Program-made: the position numbers and the translations under genes
Shown here: piece by piece, positions 37,271 to 48,988 of the stretch
How the letters are laid out: each line of letters begins with the position of its first letter
Numbering within the stretch: the first letter of the stretch is position 1
DNA from: Bretschneidera sinensis
Taxonomy: Eukaryota > Streptophyta > Magnoliopsida > Brassicales > Akaniaceae
Length of the DNA: 64,000 nt
Assembly (NCBI GenBank): GCA_023935145.1
Contig: CM043698.1
Span: 74,757,001 to 74,821,000, forward strand
Direction of reading: 5' to 3'
Notes under the pieces: generated by a model
What the model was told of the DNA's origin: nothing
Databases searched by the model: none
Seen by the model: only the letters and a program-made list of their open reading frames with translations

Positions 37271-37815
37271 ACCCCCTACTGCCCGCCAACTTGATAAACG
37301 ATGAAGCTAGTGACTCCAGATGTCTTCCCTATGGGATGCTTATCACACTCATCCTCCAGCACTTTCGGGTTCTTCTTCCTGCCTCCTAGGCTCAGAAAAT
37401 CAGCCTCAAGGACATCATCAACGTCTCATCTCTAAAGAAGATGGGGTGCATGGTTCGAGATGGGATGATCTATTCAAAGGTCAGGAGGAACATCAGGATA
37501 GGTGAGGATGATAACAATGATGATGAGGAGAGTCCAGATGCTGCAGCCACTGCTATGGATGCGGATGATCGAGCATTACCTATGGGCAGCTTGAGTACTA
37601 GTCCAGCTGGATACAGCTATCTTTTCTAATCTATTATGAGCCTCTAGCTAACTATGCAGTCTGGATTCCAGAGCTTGAGCTCTTCTATCGACGCCATGCA
37701 TCATGACCTTCGCTTCCTCAAGAATGACTTCAAGCTGCACTGAGAGCATACAGAGGGTTCCTTGGCTGAGCTTCGGGATCTCATTCATGATGACTTTGAC
37801 TCTCCCACTCACTGA
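37271..37815 (+). pseudogene. Element E ORF3, C-terminal part
   Basis: Reading resumes after the second ACCCC: LANLINDEA-like, CLPYGMLITLILQHFRV, then an acidic stretch and a coiled-coil end (SLAELRDLIHDDFDSP) closing at TGA 37813-37815. A TAG at about 37387 interrupts it. Colinear with H ORF3 residues 243-418. Confidence 0.8.
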
Positions 37816-37833
37816 GTTGTTTTCTATATTGCT

Positions 37834-37838
<5 letters not shown>

Positions 37839-37864
<26 letters not shown>
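37839..37864. repeat. (AT)n microsatellite after E ORF3
   Basis: A run of about 26 bases of pure AT, absent from element H at the corresponding place. Confidence 0.9.
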
Positions 37865-38229
37865 GCTTTTAGGTGATCTTGGCACGAACATCATTTTATC
37901 ATATTTTGTAGTTTTTCAGTTTCTGCTTTTAGAAGCCCATGATGTATGGATATTTACTTTATATGTCTATATCTCATTTTACATTTTGATTCATATACTT
38001 GTTTTACTTTTACGCAATATGTTTACTTCATATAAAACCTTTTTTGCTCGGATATATGCTGTAACTGCTTCGCACGTATGGAAACTTCTGGCTCTTCTCA
38101 GGAAGTCTTCCCAACTATGAATTATGCCAAATTTTCCATACAAGTTTGTTTATGTATTATCTTAATGTTTGTAGTGTCTATATGGCTTATTTTTTGGTTT
38201 ACTACCCCCTTTTCTGCTGTTGTCAAAAC

Positions 38230-38496
38230 GGGGGAGAAATATGAGAAAAATGACTGTAAACTTAAAGTAGTGCAAAGATTTAGGGGGAACATTGCTCCAA
38301 AGGACTTGTTGAATAAAACTATATGTTAAGTTGCTTGGTTAGATTAAATATAAATAGTTTTAAAACTGTTTTAAACTTTTTACAAGTTGGTTTTATTCAA
38401 AGAGGAAACTCTGCCCAATTTTTTCTAAAAACCTAACACTTTGTTTTTAAAACAGTTTTCTCTCATTAATTTTGTCATCATCAAAAAAGAGGAGAT
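38230..38496 (+). promoter_or_regulatory. Three purine tracts before element E 3' LTR
   Basis: GGGGGAGAAA (38230), GGGGGAA (38283) and AAAAAAGAGGAGAT (38483-38496, abutting the LTR). H has the same three at 63492, 63571 and 63776-63788. The last is the polypurine tract used for plus-strand priming; the role of the upstream ones is unknown. Confidence 0.6.
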
Positions 38497-39641
38497 CGTT
38501 AACCCTCATCTAAATTTTCATAATGACAAAACATAACTCTAATTGTACTAACAGTGTTATCTAAGTGTTTTAAACGATAAAAGCATACAGCCAAGAATCA
38601 AGATACAAGAACTCAATCCGAATCAGACACCAAGTCAAGACAGAAGATCTAGTATAGGCATAAGGTATTGAAATAAGTTGTAAATCTCACTTGTTCAGGT
38701 AACTAGCTTGTCTTATGGCTCCTTTTGAAAAAATATTTTAACAAAATTACTTATTCAAACATTTTTAAGTCAAAAACATTTCAAAACATGAAAAACTGGG
38801 TTAAAGGGCAACCCAATCAACTGGATCCCTACACCAGATGACTGGGATATGAGACAATATGTCCCTAGTCGACTGGGTGATCAATACCAGTCGACTAGCA
38901 TTCTGGACAGAATGTCCCCAATCGACTGGTACTCTCCACAGCCTTAAAAGTGAGACTTTTCACTTGACCTAGTCGACTGGTACTAAGACTTAGTCGACTG
39001 GTAATTCGAAAAATATGATCGTTAAGGCACTAGGCTTGAGCATTTAATGTACCAAAACGTACCAATTCAGTGTCAAATGGCTATATTGATTCAAGGCTAT
39101 AATGAGCATTTAAGAAGAAGAGATTACACATTCAATTCAGTTTTTGCTCATTAATACACAAAAGCTTTGAAATATTTATTGTTGAGCCATTCTTCAAGCT
39201 TTACTTTGAAAGAGAGATATTGTTGAGTTGTAAAAGTATTCATTGCTATCTCTCTACCATTTACTTTACAGCAACTCATATTTATTGTAAAGGAATTAAC
39301 TTCCGCAAAGAAAAGATTAGCTTCCGAGAGGAAGGGATAAGCTTCCAAGTGGAAGGGATTGTTTGTAAGGTTTGTGCAACATCTGTGAAGTTGTACGACT
39401 AAGAGTTTTAGTGGATTAGGAAGTTCCTTGAAGAGAGTGGACGTAGGGTCAGAATGAATCCGATATTGCTGAACCACTATAAACTGAGTTTGCACTTTCT
39501 ATTCCTTAAACTCTTTTATTTAAAGCACATTACTTGTTTATACGCTTGTGCATTTAACTATTTTTATAAACTTGTGAGTAATTAGTGAAATTTTTTAAAA
39601 ACCCAATTCACGCCCCTCTTGGGTTGGAACCAAAGTATACA
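38497..39641 (+). repeat. Element E 3' LTR
   Basis: Starts CGTTAACCC (TG mutated to CG) and ends CAAAGTATACA. It retains seven of the ten palindromes (starts 38814, 38835, 38866, 38888, 38919, 38970, 38991; intervals 21, 31, 22, 31, 51, 21) and three hairpin units (39300, 39321, 39342). It has lost the TATA box. Confidence 0.9.
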
Positions 39642-39646
39642 GAGAT

Positions 39647-40089
39647 GAATGAATATCAAAAGATTATTAAAAGTAATTGAATTATAAGATGTAATTTGGA
39701 GTATATAATCGAATACTTCTAGTAAATTTAATTCACTGAGCTTGTGAAGTTCACTCCGCATTGTACAATGATTTTAGATAGCGGGCAAGACAGATAGAAT
39801 TGTGAGTTGAGATTCAGACTAAATCATTTTCTGTAAGCCATGTGGTCCATATCCTCAGACTATGAGAAAGAAGTTTTTTTTTTTTTTTTTGTAAATATTC
39901 ATGCATAATATGTTGTATATGCTGTTCAGTTGAGATCTGAATGATGTAACTCTCCTGTTGAGGGTTAAGGATTTATGTTTGTAAATAATGCAGTTGACAT
40001 TTTTATATTGTTGCATATATGTGTCGTGCTGGGATTTCAAAAAGTGACAACACCCTCTCGGAGGTGGCTAACCTAGGATGGGTCGTTAC
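39647..40089 (+). repeat. Element C 3' LTR, last piece
   Basis: Matches the end of the element C 5' LTR (GATGAATGAATATC... to GGATGGGTCGTTAC). Completes the LTR interrupted at 22653. Confidence 0.8.
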
Positions 40090-40094
40090 TTCTG

Positions 40095-41785
40095 CCCTCT
40101 TTTTAGCCTTTTTGGCCTGCATTCTTGCCTCCTCCTAGGATAGTCGGTACTAATCGCATGAAAGACAGAGCTGATCAGTCTACTACTTTAGTGCCCACTT
40201 CTTGGATTTCGGCCTTGGCCTCTCTTTCTTGAAGTCCCGAATGATCTCTGACATGAGATTCATCTACTCGATGGAGATGGCAACGTACATCCCCACCTAA
40301 AACAAAAAGAACATAATAAGACGTCTAAATAATAAAGAATAAGAAAAAACAAGTGTAAAAACGAGATTGTACCTTCTCTGTTGATTGGCTAAAGATTCCA
40401 ACCAAGATCTCCAGGTTATGGTGGAGAAGAACCGCCTCGTCATTCGAAGGGATGGCCCTTTGGAGCAGTTAGTGGACCACGATTAGGTTTTTTAGCATCG
40501 ATTTGATGGGCTACACCGACCATGTCCCACGAAAAGGAACAGGAGCAATAGCATCTTCAACCTACTCCACAGTCGAAGAAGAGGCTAGATCTTTAGATTT
40601 ACCGTCGACTTTTAAGTCTACCATTACTGATCTAAAGGTTTGCCCCGCCTGGGTTGTTTAAGAAGACCCTCGGTCCTCTACCTCTTTTTCCTATTAGATA
40701 GAGGCTATATAAAAGGAGAGGGATGAGCAAGAGGCTATGAAGAGCCCCTCATATCAATGGAACATTTGCCTTATTTGCTCTTCTTTGTTGCGACGGAATT
40801 CACAACTACCTCTGCCATCAAGCAAGCCCAGTATTTAACCATATCTGCACCAAAACTAAACAAATAAGCACCATTAAGAAAGAAAATTATGCAAGTTACA
40901 AAACTCTAAATAATCATGGCCGATTACCAGGGTCACAATACTCAGCCTAACCTTAATCAAGACTTCCCCATCTATCATCTCATCAACATCTAGTAACTTG
41001 TGCTTGATAAATTTCATGGCTTCATCTTCCTTAGTCGAAGTGCTTGGATGATTCTTAAGGGACTTATACTCCCCATAATCCCATTCAGAATGAACTAGAA
41101 GAAACTCCGAAGATTGAACATAAAAGAACTTGTTCTTCTAATGATGCACTGAGGAGGAGAGATACTCAATTATTTCTATTTTATTCCTCGGAGCAAAATT
41201 GTACCACCAAGTCCTAGAGCTTATTGATTGTGTACAAGCATTGAAAGAGTCTTCTGAACAAGGGAACCTCCCTCATGCCTCTGGTGGGAGATAATAAAGC
41301 CTGCCAACATCCGCTAAGAGTTCGGAAAAAGCTGGTCAGAGCAACTATAAAATGGTTTATGAGATATACGAAGGCCACGGGCATGGGGAACCGAAGTCCT
41401 ACCTTAAGCATGTCCTTAAATATACACCACTTGTAGGGTGGACCAGCTCGTATGAGGATGCAAGCCCTTTCCTCGAAGGTTGGAAGTAAGAACTTATACT
41501 ATTCCGAGATGCATTATTTTCTCCTGATGATCTCCAAGGATTTCTCCGACAGGGTACACACCTCCTCCTCTGCGGCATATTGGAATCGGTGATGGTCCGC
41601 AACCATCTTCTTGTTGAACGCCTTTATAGAGGGGACCACTTCTTCTGCTTGTTCGACTTCTCGAAGTTGACCTCCACTAGATTGATCTGAAAAGAAGTGT
41701 CCGACTCAGAGGATACACTTGCACTACTCTCACTCAACTCCCCTCGATTATAATCATATACTTCTACTTTACTATCACTAGACAT
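40095..41785 (-). pseudogene. Element A antisense ORF, N-terminal part (putative gypsy-type transposon domain)
   Basis: An ATG at 41785 opens MSSDSKVEVYDYNRGELSES. After a frame change come ANSMPQRR-like, then LKVGLRFPMPVAFVYLINHF (41411 downward) and WYNFAPRNKIEII. The GLRFP block and its surroundings resemble the antisense extra ORF of plant Tat-type elements (the Transposase_28-like family). Function is unknown. Stops and frame changes break it. It continues at 11796 beyond element C. Confidence 0.5.
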
Positions 41786-41963
41786 AATTTAAAGTTTGAA
41801 AGAAATAGGAAGAGCAATGTCTTATTGAAAGAAAGGAAATGATGAAAAAAGCTTGAACTGCTGCGAACTAAAGAACTCTGAGGCAAGAGAGGCAGGGCTG
41901 AGGAGAGCTCTGGGAGAAGAAATGAAAAATGATCAAATGAAAGGGGAACCCTCCCCTCACTTG

Positions 41964-41971
41964 TACTTATA
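41964..41971 (-). promoter_or_regulatory. Candidate TATA box for element A antisense ORF
   Basis: TATAAGTA on the minus strand, 179 bp before the ATG at 41785, with no LTR nearby on that strand. Suggests an own promoter for the antisense ORF. Confidence 0.35.
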
Positions 41972-42149
41972 GGCTCTCAAAGGGAAATAAATTCCTCTGA
42001 TAATTGTGTCCAATCATACCCATGCTTACAGAAGAGGCCATGTGGCTTCTCTTCTTGCAAATGAATGTCTCTAAAAGAAGTACAAAGGACACTCCACGTA
42101 CAAGCCTGAAAATTCCCCAAGTATTCAAGTCCAAGGTGGTACCTCAACT

Positions 42150-42480
42150 CGTAAATTCATGTGCTCCGAGGACCGAGGTGAAGGCCCAAAATGTTCCTTC
42201 ACTTTGTGTGTCCCTTTGCTTCAACATTGTGCTTCGACCTTTAACTTTGTGCATCCCTTTGCTTTGAGGACCAAGGCGAAGAACCAAAATGGCTCTTCAC
42301 TTTGTACATCCCTTTGTTCCGACCTCGTGCTCCGAGAACCGATGTGAAGGCCTTAAAATTGCCCTTATCTTTGTGCGTGCCCTTGCTATGACCTAGTACT
42401 TTGAGAACCGGGGTGAAGGCCTAAAATGACCCTTCACCTCGCACTAGTCCTAGCTCCGAGGACCTAGGGCCGATGACCCA
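42150..42480. repeat. Tandem repeats in the 3' part of element A
   Basis: Imperfect units of about 60-70 bp with GAGGACCGAGGTGAAGGCCC, AAAATG and CTTCACTTTGTG blocks, related to those at 10935-11225. Confidence 0.75.
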
Positions 42481-42555
42481 TGTCTGAGGACAAAGGTAAA
42501 CCAAGGGTTACTCCTTTAGACCGAAATCTCGCCTTTAAGGGAATGAGACATATAA

Positions 42556-43021
42556 TATGGGTAAAACACATCACCCAATAGAAAATTGATACATGGCTAC
42601 CTACAAGGGTAATTAATTCATTTCATCTGCTGAAGGAGAGATGACCCATGTCCGAAGAAAATGGATCCAAAAACTCCTATCACTCGAGCGAAAAAGAGTA
42701 ATTTCACCTTGAAGTGCCCTACCACATTTTCCTATTAGGATAAGATTCCTAACCTTATATAAATGACACATTATTCCATGTGCACATTCATTACACTCTT
42801 TCTCAAGTATTCTCATTTCCTCTCCTCATCTCTTCTCTTCATTACGCTACTCGTTGTCTTAATCATCCAAGGGCATTCCTCATAGCACAACATTACAAGC
42901 GACTTCCCTTTTTAGGTATCTCAGACTTGGATGACCTAAGATTTGACATTGATTGACTTGGATTGGACCTCAAAGGACAACTTAGACCGACTTAATTAGA
43001 CTTGACCTATTTTCGACATGA
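42556..43021 (+). repeat. Element A 3' LTR
   Basis: Partner of 4822-5284 with about the same length. It starts TATGGGTAAAACACA and ends near CGACATGA. It lies about 0.8 kb upstream of the TBL13-like start codon. Confidence 0.8.
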
Positions 43022-43843
43022 ACATATGGTAATAGGATATTACATGCTTATATTGTAAGAGTATATAGCAATGCTTCTGTAAAAGAAAAGAAAAAAATAG
43101 TTGGTCAACTTAATTCAATGGTTCCCATGAACAAGGTTGTGACAAAACAAGGACAATACCTTTCTCCCCGTTATAAAATAACATTTTATGTATTCAATAT
43201 AAAATAGGCGTAGAAATGCAAGACTAGAAGTAGAACTTCAGACCTTAAATGTCAAATGATTAAAAAAGGAAATCAATATATTAATTTTGAAATTTTTTAA
43301 GAAAACATATAAATATTTTTATAGACATTTTTTTTTAGGTATTCAACATAACATATGAATGCAAAATGTGTGTGGTTAAAAAAATTCAAATTTATGTTGT
43401 GCTAAAAAAAATTTAAATTTTCTCAACTTAAAAAAATAATATTATAAATTAATTTTGGTAGATTTAGTTATACTTTTTATCAATTGGGTTTTTATAAAAT
43501 TTATTGATTAAGTTTTATATAATTAAAATATTTTTTAATAATATATAATTCAAATAATTATAGAATGAGAAAAAAGAGAGGAGGACACATGCTTTGACAT
43601 ATAACAAAAGCGATAATAATAGTTATATTTAATATTATTATTTTAAGTAAGTAATATAATATTCTTTTAAAAATTAAAAAACATAAACTCAACATTTCTC
43701 CGTCTTTAACTCGATCAATTGAGAAACCATAAAATAACAGGAGAGCTAAACTGTATGCAAATTGCAAAATTAAAGCCTTGTCCCCAAACTTTCCGTCCCT
43801 TCTTTCACAAAATGAATATTTGATGTTCTGATCAACAACAAGG
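43022..43843. other. TBL13-like upstream region
   Basis: AT-rich host DNA between the element A 3' LTR and the TBL13-like ATG. The promoter and 5' UTR should be here, but no single TATA box or motif stands out. Confidence 0.5.
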
Positions 43844-46800
43844 ATGCCTCCTAAGTTCCCCTCCTCGTTCTTTCCATTCGTCATAATCCTCTCTGTTTTC
43901 CTCCTCTTCCTCTACTCCTCTCTCCTCCTCCCTCTCCACAAACCTACCAGAATCCCCTCATCTTCACTCCCTCCTTGCAACCTCTTCAATGGCCGGTGGG
44001 TCCTTGACCCCCACAACCCAAAACCCTTTTACAATGAAACCTGTCCTTTCCACCGGAACGCCTGGAACTGCCTCAGGAGCAAGAGGGAGAACATGAGTCT
44101 CATCAATTCCTGGAAATGGGTGCCTCAAGGGTGCCACTTGCCACGGATCGATCCGGTCCGGTTCCTGGATTTAATAAGGAATAGGAATATTGGGTTCGTT
44201 GGGGATTCTCTGAATGAGAACTTTTTGGTTTCTCTTCTGTGTATACTTAGAGTGGCTGATTTGGGAACCAAGTGGAAGAAGAGAGGGGCTTGGAGAGGAG
44301 CTTATTTTCCCAAATTCAATGTCACGGTTGCATATCATCGGGCGGTTTTGCTTGCCAAATATGAGTAAGATTGTTGGGCTCTTTTTATTTTCTTCTTTGA
44401 GAATAGATTTTTGCTCAAATTTTGTTTATGGGTGTGAACTGTTAAATGCTCGAGCTTTTTAAACTGATAATTATAGTTATTATTTTGTCTAAATGCTCGA
44501 GTATAGGTAGTCTGTTGTATCAATAAGAGTAGGTATGTGGGAATATGAAGTTTCTGGCTAGAGTTAAAATCAATTTTCTTGAGATCTCCAATTAAATGGA
44601 AGTTGTAAATGTGAGATGAAAATAAGACTTAGAAAAGTAAAATCTGTTTGTCTTAGCTCCTTGAAGTAACTTAATTCTTAGGAAGTCACTGTTGGTTCTG
44701 GTATTTATCAGTCAATCAATATCTCCTTAGTATTATGATCTAACTAAGGATCCTATTCATGCAATGTTGTTCTTGCTTTTCCTTTTAATTTAGTTTTAAT
44801 GATTTTTTGAAATAATATTTTCTCCTTGACCTTATGACTCCATTGTAAAACATGAAATTGGGACATGTTCACCAAACTGCAATCAGAAGAAAGGGGGTTG
44901 CTTATCTATTGTGAAGAATGGATAGAGTACTTAAATAAGTAGCAGTCTTGAGCTTCATAAGAAAGTTTTGAAAATGGTAATTCTATTACCCTGAAAGCCG
45001 GCTGTTTTAGGTCATAAGTGACTGCTAGAACATGGAATTTAAGAGTTGGATCTCAATTAGCTTGTACAGAAATAATTAATTCTGTTTCTTGTAAAACTAA
45101 GTGCCACCTTGGTGTATTTTACCAATCAACTTGGTTTTATCTGGTCGTGATACTTTTTTTAATGTCATACATTCTATTGCCTCTTATATTCAGGGTACCA
45201 TCCATGGTAATGAATATCCTAGCTGTTGGATATGTCTTATCTTAAATTGCTATTTTTTGCTTTTGTATATGTTGAAATGTCAACCTCATGTGCTTATGAC
45301 TGATTAAATAAAGGTGGCAGCCGAAACCATCTGCTCTTGCTGATCGAGATGGATTAAAAGGAATATATCGAGTAGATGTTGATATTCCTGCAGATGATTG
45401 GGTCAACATCACTGGCTTCTATGATGTCCTTGTTTTTAATACTGGCCATTGGTAAATATCTTCTTCTTTTGGTAGCTCATAGAAAATGAATGAACCTGTT
45501 TTTATTTTTAATGCTTTCGCGTCATATGTGCATTTATGTGAATTCAGAAAGGTTAATTGAGGAAATGAAGAGGTCCTTTCGTCTCAAAGATCAATATTTT
45601 TGGGTTGTCATAATGAAAAGCAAGTGACTAATATTCATGTTTCCCTGAGATAGTAGAAGTACTTGAATTAGTGTGCTTCAAATGTTGTCCTTCTTTTCTG
45701 TTACTTTTTTTCCTTGTCTGACACGAATGTTGGACTTATCTGCTCAAACTATATTTTACAAAATACAGCCCAGTGATAACTACATTGATGTCAATTTGGA
45801 ATTTATGGTTGCTAGCATTCTTAAGTACTTACACAATTTATAATGGTTTGTCAAGATATGAGGTAACCATAAACTAAATACCAAAAGCAATGGGAGATTA
45901 GTGAAGATATATTATGACATAGATACTTAAAGAAAAATCAACTGGAAATGCATGCACATACAAATGGAAAGATAAAAATTTGAAGTATCCCACATGGTAG
46001 TGAGATAATACTTTCGCTGTCCTTAATTCTCTAGTTAGTTACAGTACGCTTCATCTTGTCAGTTGGCAGTTACTAAGTCGATCTGCTCACTATGTCGTAT
46101 CTTGTACATTTAAATCTATGTGAATTGTGAAAGCATCTTGAAAGCATAATAACTTGGTATTGATTAGGTGGGGTTATGATAAGTTCCCCAACGAGACACC
46201 TCTTGTTTTTTATCATGCGGGAAAACCTTTAAACCCCCCTCTGGGGATAGTAGATGGACTTAAAGTTGTTCTTGAACACATGGTCTCCTTCATACAAAGA
46301 GAAGTTCCTGGCAAGACCTTGAAGTTCTGGCGTTTGCAATCACCAAGACACTTCTATGGTGGCGATTGGAATCAGAATGGTAGTTGCTTGTTTGATAAGC
46401 CCCTCGAGGAACTTCAGGTATGAGTTGATAATTACCATTCACTCTTAGACCGTGGTATCATTTTGGACCTGGTTTATATCTAAATCAACTCTCGTAATTT
46501 TTGCATTTCTATTGTATTGCATTGCATTGACATATACTGTAATTCTACCCAAAATATTTTCCTGATAAAAGAAAAATGCTACCCAAAATCCAAAGTTCGA
46601 CATGGTTTAAAATTGAGACAAAACCTGTGGTTTCTATACATATCAAAGAAGAAGAAGAAGAAGAAAAGTCATGTTGTTTCTATTATCTTATTTTCTTAGT
46701 GAATGTTGGAAATTGGAACCTTGATTCTCTGAAGTGCGATACTATATTTCCTGCGGGATTTGATACTAATATCTAGACAGCTTGACTTGTGGTTTGATCC

Positions 46801-47062
46801 CAGCAACAATGGAGTAAATAAAGAAGCAAGACAACTTAACCATCTCATTGAAAAGGCATTGCAAGGAACAGATCTTCAATTGCTTGATCTGACTCACTTG
46901 AGTGAGTTCAGGGCAGATGCCCATCCAGCTATTTGGTTAGGGAAGAAGGATGCTGTTGCAATCTGGGGTCAGGACTGTATGCATTGGTGCCTACCTGGTG
47001 TCCCTGACACATGGGTTGATATATTGGCAGAACTAATCCGTAATAGCTTGGGAACAGGGTGA
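43844..47062 (+). CDS. TBL13: TRICHOME BIREFRINGENCE-LIKE polysaccharide O-acetyltransferase (TBL13-like), four exons
   Basis: TBL proteins are Golgi type II membrane proteins that O-acetylate cell-wall polysaccharides such as xylan (family knowledge; the substrate of this member is not shown by sequence). Exons: 43844-44364, 45314-45451, 46168-46417, 46781-47062, all with GT/AG borders; joined they give 396 residues, the usual length. Residues 8-30 form the signal anchor. The PMR5N part starts at about C45 (NLFNGRWVLDP; C67, C76, C97 also present), the GDS motif is G120-D121-S122 in FVGDSLNENF, and the catalytic DxxH is D368-H371 in GQDCMHWCLPG. No stop or frameshift. An intact host gene between two retrotransposon blocks. 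Confidence 0.93.
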
Positions 47063-48120
47063 TCAATTGCAAAAAGAATACCGATATACCATCACATTCT
47101 TTTTGTCTTCATCTCAAAAGTATTTATGGATTTCGGAGGAAGATGCTGAGCGGCTTCATAACATGCACAGAGAACTGCAAACGTGAAAAAATTTGTTCTC
47201 AGTACACAAGTCATTGCCTAGCTTCGTGGATGTGAATATGCTGCAGCCTTAAAGTGGAAACAAGAACCTGTAACTCTCTCATCTTGAAAGAACTTTTTTG
47301 GAGGAGCTGATACCAGACATTTACTAAATTGTAACAGAGGTGTGACATTTAGATTTTTTTTCTATCTGGGGAGGGTAGAGTGATGAAAGCTGAGCAGAAC
47401 GACTGAATTATACTTCCACCAGATTCTATAGGTTTCAACTTTTCAGATTTCTAAGATGAATCTTTCTTTGTATTCATTCTCATTCATTTATTTTGTCTTG
47501 CATCGACTTTTTCTTGTAAGTAGAAATTGGAAATGAAATGTCTTTGCAGCATATTGATTACACATATTCTTATCAGGTGAACTTGCAGCAAACTATGATT
47601 TCATATTTGAAGTTATTTGAGCTTCTTGTTGGATTATCGCCAGCAAGTCTTGAAGTTTTATCATCTTTCCGAATCAGTAAGTCTGTTGCACTGGGACTCC
47701 TACAAAAAGATCGTAATTTCATTATTTTATATTTTCATTCAATATTTAAAAACTTGTGAATTTGAAATATTAGTATATAGTTTTTATATATTTTAAATAC
47801 ACGATTTTTAAGAATAAAAAAAATTCATGAATTGTATGTTAATACAAAAGCATTAGCATTTGAATTGCACTTAATTTATAAAAATTAATTTAAATGCAAA
47901 TACATGCGTTTTAAATTCATAAATCAAAATGCAATGCAATTTTTTTTTTTAAATTTTTTTCTCATACGATATGTAGGCCTAGTCTACCAAGTAACATAAG
48001 TTAAAGCAATTATAAAATACACGTATATACTAGTAATAAACTTTAATCATGTTTTATACCATTAAAAAAACCCTAATCATGTTTGATTAATTAATTAAAT
48101 AAATAGATATGTTACATTTT
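47063..48120. other. TBL13-like 3' UTR and intergenic DNA
   Basis: The first 400-500 bases probably hold the 3' UTR. The rest is AT-rich. Open frames here are short and unconvincing. Confidence 0.5.
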
Positions 48121-48884
48121 AATTCCATATGAACAGTTATACTTCATTTGATTGAAGGGGTTTACTATTCGTATGATATTAAAGTGGAATAAAATTAATC
48201 TTAATCCCACTTTTTTGATCCATTTCCCTATGAGATAGAATCTATCCCATCTATATGAGACTAAATTTTTTCTTCTCTTTTTACCCTTGATAATGGTAAC
48301 TATTATAATATTATTAAAAATAATTGTCTCTTATAATAAAAATAATACCAATAATAATAGTATTGTTATAATATTATTATAATATTTTTTTCTTATATTC
48401 ATAATGATTGAGTAATAATTATAATAATAATGATAATAGTAATAATAATTATTATAATTATAATAATAATTTAATAATAAAAATTATTATTTATTATTGT
48501 AATAGAAATTATAATAATAAAAATGAAATTTAATAATTCTAACAATTATTATTTTAATGATAGTAAATGTAATAAAACTTTTAATTATGATAATAATAAT
48601 ATGTAAATAGTAATAATTGTAATAATGATAATAATAATTATTATGATTATTAATGATAATAATTATCATTCTTATAATTATAAATTTTAAAATATTGTTA
48701 TAGTAATTATAATAATTATTATGGTAAAATAATAATAATTATTTATATAATAATGATAATTAAATTATAAGATTTGTGAAGAAATTAGAGATGGTTAAGA
48801 ACGATGAATAGTAATAAGATATTTTGGTACTTAAACTTCTTATGTCATTTAATCTCAATCCAACAATCTTATGATCCAAATATA
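48121..48884. mobile_element. AT-rich MITE-like element, copy 2 (inverted relative to copy 1)
   Basis: The right edge read on the minus strand (TATATTTGGATCATAAGATT and the next 80 bp) matches copy 1 (29-130). The left edge shares GAATAGTAAA and the GGATTAAG block with copy 1's right side. The core is TAA/TTA low-complexity sequence, and copy 1 lies 47 kb away. No coding capacity. Confidence 0.5.
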
Positions 48885-48988
48885 AAATTAATATATTACT
48901 TTTTTAATCACATTTTATTTTATTTACTGTTAATCGTAACCCTATCTCATTATAATTTTATCGATGAAGCAAATGGACCGCTTTAGAC

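Larger units (their letters stand above)
22654..39641 (+). mobile_element. Element E: Ty1/copia SIRE-like LTR retrotransposon (decayed), split by F
   Basis: 5' LTR 22654-23892, PBS 23895-23907, gag 23948-26002, pol to 29107, palindrome array, third ORF 29739-37815 (interrupted by F), purine tracts, and 3' LTR 38497-39641. The flanks are GAGAT (22649-22653 and 39642-39646). Same organisation and close sequence relationship to element H. Net length without F is about 10.2 kb. Stops and frameshifts occur in all three ORFs. Confidence 0.9.
11797..40089 (+). mobile_element. Element C: Ty3/gypsy (Tekay/Del-like) LTR retrotransposon, split by D and E
   Basis: 5' LTR 11797-13882, PBS, gag-pol 13983-18600, then a 3' LTR starting at 18619. 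The 3' LTR is in three pieces: 18619-18960, 21402-22653 and 39647-40089. Together these total about 2.04 kb, against 2.09 kb for the 5' LTR. The purine-rich TTTCGGGGACAAAATTT before 18619 is typical of chromovirus-type elements. The flanking five bases are CTCTG (11792-11796) and TTCTG (40090-40094), a target duplication with one change. It interrupts the antisense ORF of element A. Confidence 0.8.
4822..43021 (+). mobile_element. Element A: Ty3/gypsy (Tat-like) LTR retrotransposon, outermost host of the nest
   Basis: The 5' LTR is 4822-5284 and the 3' LTR 42556-43021. They are clearly homologous over their whole length, both ending in a run of ACTTGACC-containing sequence. Internal order is leader/PBS, truncated protease, RT, RNase H, integrase, tandem repeats, then an antisense ORF. 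Removing solo LTR B (8405-10137) and element C (11797-40089) leaves about 8.2 kb, a plausible element length. Gag and the protease active site are missing between 5310 and 5406. The start TG is TA in the 3' LTR. No clear target duplication was found, as expected for an old copy. Pol carries many stops and frameshifts. Confidence 0.8.
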
